Source: Zonotrichia leucophrys gambelii
Lineage: Eukaryota > Chordata > Aves > Passeriformes > Passerellidae
Length of the DNA: 64,000 bases
Assembly: GCF_028769735.1 (NCBI RefSeq)
Contig: NC_088173.1
Coordinates: forward strand, 20,400,038-20,464,037
Direction of reading: 5' to 3'
Part shown: positions 60,481 to 64,000 of the stretch, in pieces
Layout of the letters: each line of letters begins with the position of its first letter
How positions within the stretch are numbered: the stretch's first letter is position 1
Program-made: the position numbers and the translations under genes
The notes under the pieces: generated by a model
The model's input: only the letters and a program-made list of their open reading frames with translations
Database searches by the model: none
Told to the model about the DNA's origin: nothing

Positions 60481-63400
60481 CTGCAGGGCAGGGAAAAAGG
60501 AAAAGCAACAAGGGTAAGGATTTTTCTGAGACATAAACTACAAAATACAGACATTAACTTGTCGTTTTTATGAAAGAAATGTATTTTATAGTATTCTTAG
60601 GTCCTAAAGTAATCACTGTGATACTGGCTTAACATGAAAACGAGTTCCCTCCACTCCCAGCCAAATGACTGTAAATTATCCCACAATGGCTTTGGCACTT
60701 GCTTTTCAGCTCAGTTTACTAAGCAATACAAAAAAAATTGAGCAGGTAACTTTAAAAAATCACAGTGGCTGCTCTCCTGCTGGCTTAGCAGTTTTCACTT
60801 AGAGTGACTTTAGGAAGGAGGAACAACGAGTAACATTAAGTGCAAGCTGTGGCCATCAGCACAGCAGCTCATCTGAGAGCATCCCAAATCAACAATCATT
60901 GTATGCCTACTCTTATTTTCACCTTACTGCAAGTTCTTCAAATATTTAAAATCCAAATATATGATTACAGTAAGATTAAAAGCAGAACAGTGTGCTCTAG
61001 AGGGATTCCAACTCCTTTGCTTGGTAGGGCTGGAAAGCCTCTTACACCACCTAGTGGGGAGAGTGCAAGGCAATTCATTATAAACTCCTCACGTGGAGAA
61101 CAAGCTAAAATGATAATTGTAATAGGAAATTCATATTTTTTCTCAGTTTATGGTATATCACAACATATACTTCGGGAACTCTACAAGCAAAACATGACTA
61201 AACCTGGAATGCTTTATACCATGAATTTACTGGCAGCTTATGTTCCATTGAAACACCCGATACTCAGCTTGCAATAAGACACTATGTGCTTCATAATATA
61301 TTTACAAATACAAGGTCAAGTGTTAATACTTATCATTTCAAAAATAAACTATTAGTGTCCTCTGCCTCTTGAGCACAGGAAAGAAAATCTCATTAATGTG
61401 TAGATGAACTAAACTAGGCCTACTGGGATTTGCCCTAAGATTTTGGAGCCAAATTTGTCAGTTCTACTACAGTGACAAGACGACTTGTTCTTTTTATTTA
61501 CAATAAATAAACAAACAAATAAACAAAAGAAATCTATGCATTTGCTTTAAATAAACAAAAGAAATGCATGCATTTGTTTTAAACAGAGTCACTGGTTACA
61601 GAGCATGAAGTTTCTCTTGAGCAAGAAAATAGTCTGACAAAATATTAAACAGAAAGAACTCTTGGCTGGAATATCACCTTTGGTAATTGATTTTTGCTAT
61701 TCCAATACGTATAAGATCACTTGCACACCAAATAGCTGTAGCCAGACATCATAATCAGGTGCCTAGCTTCTCCAACCCTCTGAGATGCTCTAGCTGATAG
61801 TCTACACTCCTCTAATCAGCAAGATCTGCTGCTAACACTGCCTCAGAACAGAAATGAGTGGTAACCCCCCAGGTAGGCTCATTCTTTGTACGACACAGAA
61901 ACATATTTTAGTGCAAAATAAAACATACATCTCAGTGACAGAGACAGGTGAGTTTGATGTAGGGACAAGAGGAAAAACAATTAAGAAGCAATGAGCATCT
62001 CACCTGTGTACATCAATGGTTTCCATCAAGCGACAGATCACCCACGCCCACAGAAGAACCACATGGTTACAGAAAACAACAATTCCAATAAAAAAGCCAG
62101 CTCCAAGGATGAGTGTTTCCAAAGGATGTGCATATTCTGCTTGCATTCCAAATGGAGACTAGAAAGAGATAACAGACAGGAACAGTCACCATTTTCAGTT
62201 TTATGTACTCCCAAATCAAAAGCACCATTTTGCAAGGCTCTCCCTTTCCCATTACCCCACAAGACTACAGCAGGACAAATGGAACAATGCTGTGGACCAA
62301 GGGAACGGCATGACTGAGCAAGGGCCATAGCACACATATTTAGCTCCTCTTTGGAAAAACAGTATCCCAAGGTCATAAGGATTATCACTCTATTAATGAT
62401 TCCAAACACTACACTACTAGTTGAAAAACTGAAAACTTTTGTTTAGGCTTACCATCACCCCAGGTCAAAGCATTATTTCAGGAGTATTAAAAATGTTTGG
62501 CAAACTCCTATCACCTTTGCTATACATCCAGGCTTGGAAGCAGAAGAAAGAAGAAAGCCAAAATATTCTCAGAAGTAGGCCTCACTCAGAAATTTATTAT
62601 CAAAATAAAAATGAAAAATTCCTCATCTTTGACCACTTTTTAAAATAAATAAATTTGTACCCCTCAAAAGTGATTTTGAGATTGATATAAAACATATATA
62701 TATACACACATACACCAGTCATTCCTACATTTGGTTTAGCAAAAAAAGACATTCTAAAGAGTTTTCAATCACAGAACACCATACACAGAGAACAGTTTAA
62801 AAAATTTTAACCTAAGGCAGAAAGTTATAAATAAGATCATCAGAAAAAAAAAAAAGTCCATTTTATCTTAAGGGATACTTTAAAAAAATCTCTTTTTACT
62901 GTCAGGAAAAGTTTTTAGTGGAACAGCCATTAGGCCACAGATCACTTCTGAGAGAGCTGCTAACCACTCTCAAGAACAATGGCCAAAAGCTGCTCCAGCT
63001 AGAGACCTGAGGGGCTGCCAAGTGCAAGAGGAAGAAAGCAGCTGCTGCTGCAGATGTCTGTACATATGCATGCATCAATCCATACCAGGCTCCTCTATTG
63101 CTGGCAGCACGCATAAAGCACCCACGACCCAGCAGCTTGCAGATTCTTTTTGGCACAGCCTAGGTTATACACAGCAGCACAGAAACACACAGCTCTGACT
63201 CCTGGGCTCCACAGGCAGTGCCTCCTAAACACAGCAGCACCACTTACAGAGTGCAAGCACTGCTGCATCCCACCTGGATCCAGCCAAGTGTGGTTCATTG
63301 CCTGGCACTCAATGCCAGCTCCAACACCACTAAATACAGAACCACCCAAAATGCATGCCCTTGATACATCTGTGTATTTGAATTGCACAATGGGCTATGC

Positions 63401-63994
63401 TAATTCCAGAGGCCCTCATCCAGAGCTGTAATCCTTTCCTTGAACCAAGTACATGATGCACACACTGGGGTTGTGCAAGAGCTGCCTGTCTGATCACATT
63501 CTGGGCATTCATATGCTCTGGGCAACAGCCCGTGTGGTGGGGAACTGATGAACAACCACATCCAGACATCTACTGTTTCCCTTCCCCTAGCAATGAGATC
63601 TATATGTGCATTCTTAAAAGTCCATTTCACCTTCAAACTTTAGCAAGAGTGTGATCTTTTATTTCTCTGAAATGAAATCAAATTACAGGAGGTGTTTTCA
63701 GAACCAAAATGGATGACTGCTCTTGACAAAGTGCCCGTGAAAAGGCATCTAATCACACTGTCAAAGGAATGCAAAATTCTCAGGTCTTTCAAATAAGATG
63801 CTTAAGTAACTTCTATGAAACATATACTAAAAGCTATTTTTAAAGAAAAAAATCAAGTAATACGTACAACAAACTCATGGTGAACCTTATGGATATACTT
63901 GTATATTCTCTTGTGATGCAGCAATCTATGCAGAAAATAGTGCCAGGCATCCTCAATCACTGCACATCCAAAACACTGGCCAACCAGAACATAC
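60273..63994 (-). CDS. MSMO1: Methylsterol monooxygenase 1 (MSMO1), last three coding exons; 5' end beyond the window
   Basis: MSMO1 (C-4 methylsterol oxidase, formerly SC4MOL) is an ER membrane di-iron enzyme. It oxidises the C-4 methyl groups of lanosterol-derived intermediates in cholesterol synthesis. The visible CDS joins, on the minus strand, 63994-63868, 62158-62004 and 60480-60273. These are 127, 155 and 208 nt and join in frame. All three histidine clusters of the fatty-acid hydroxylase superfamily are present: HYFLH, HKVHH and HDFHH. A hydrophobic hairpin follows the AEYAHPLET block, and the protein ends in a Lys-rich tail closing with KKAN. About 162 residues of an expected 290-300 are visible. 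The first exons lie to the right of the window. CPE is the next gene downstream in the same direction, as in mammals. Confidence 0.97.
60481..62003 (-). other. MSMO1: MSMO1 intron before the last coding exon
   Basis: A 1.5-kb intron with GT/AG ends. It contains a 32-bp tandem duplication at 61517-61580; nothing else recognised. Confidence 0.9.
61517..61580. repeat. Tandem duplication, 32-bp unit
   Basis: Two adjacent units, each starting AAATAAACAAAAGAAAT and containing GCATTTG, differing at a few positions; in an MSMO1 intron. Confidence 0.88.
62004..62158 (-). CDS. MSMO1: MSMO1 exon with membrane hairpin
   Basis: The acceptor is CTCTTTCTAG|TCT and the donor CACAG|GTGAGA; the exon is 155 nt, entering in phase 0 and leaving in phase 2. 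It encodes [20 protein letters not shown] and then a hydrophobic stretch ([20 protein letters not shown]) ending [11 protein letters not shown] with a split Ser. The hydrophobic stretch is long enough to re-enter or span the ER membrane, as expected between the second and third histidine boxes. Confidence 0.96.
62159..63867 (-). other. MSMO1: MSMO1 intron
   Basis: A 1.7-kb intron with donor GTACGT and acceptor TCTAG. It contains a short (TA)n/(CA)n tract at about 62692-62714 and a poly(A) run near 62846. The 63.0-63.6 kb part is more GC-rich but shows no exon. Confidence 0.88.
63868..63994 (-). CDS. MSMO1: MSMO1 exon with the first two histidine boxes
   Basis: The acceptor AG is at 63996-63995 and the donor is GTACGT at 63867-63862. 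The exon is 127 nt: the last base of a split Trp codon, then 42 codons. It reads [20 protein letters not shown] and on through [22 protein letters not shown], with the iron-binding HXXXH (HYFLH) and HXXHH (HKVHH) motifs. The last codon gives Val where human MSMO1 has Gln. The donor is placed after GTT because GTACGT is a much better donor than the GTTGTA three bases earlier. Confidence 0.92.
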
Positions 63995-64000
63995 CTTTAA

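Overview
This is a vertebrate chromosomal segment, almost certainly from a bird and probably a songbird or close relative. Coding sequence is sparse: two multi-exon genes on the minus strand with consensus GT/AG splice sites and long AT-rich introns. One intron holds a clear 3' end of a CR1 LINE, the typical bird retroposon, and there is a solo LTR of endogenous-retrovirus type. Nothing bacterial is present: no operons, CRISPR arrays or insertion sequences.

The main gene is carboxypeptidase E (CPE), read right to left. Exon 1 (start codon at 52316) lies in a CpG island at about 51.69-52.62 kb. Exons 2-7 lie at 14.3, 12.5, 11.4, 10.3, 3.9 and 1.7 kb. Their lengths (289, 197, 168, 118, 183, 140 and 100 nt) join without a frame break into 398 codons plus one base. 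They carry the signal peptide, the Arg-rich propeptide site, the whole metallocarboxypeptidase domain with its zinc ligands and catalytic Glu, and the start of the transthyretin-like domain. The last exons, with the C-terminal sorting helix, lie beyond the left edge. Intron 1 alone is 37.7 kb and fills most of the window.

At the right edge are the last three coding exons of MSMO1 (methylsterol monooxygenase 1, C-4 demethylation in cholesterol synthesis): 63868-63994, 62004-62158 and 60273-60480. They are followed by a probable 3' UTR ending near a poly(A) signal at 59549-59554. MSMO1 and CPE lie head to tail about 7 kb apart, the same neighbours as in mammals. They act in unrelated processes (ER sterol synthesis and secretory-granule prohormone trimming), so the adjacency is conserved synteny rather than a functional cluster.

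The non-coding part holds: a 619-bp solo LTR with a 6-bp target-site duplication in CPE intron 7 (828-1446); a CR1 3' end (20.92-21.14 kb); an unidentified element, possibly LTR-derived, with a 188-codon open frame (about 31.33-32.07 kb); a decayed LINE-like stretch with traces of a reverse transcriptase (about 56.15-57.09 kb); several perfect hairpins; and short tandem duplications. I found no convincing new biological system. The items most worth checking are the unidentified element at 31.3-32.1 kb, the palindrome at the LTR edge, the 12-bp-stem hairpin at 24.2 kb and the in-frame upstream ATG of CPE.
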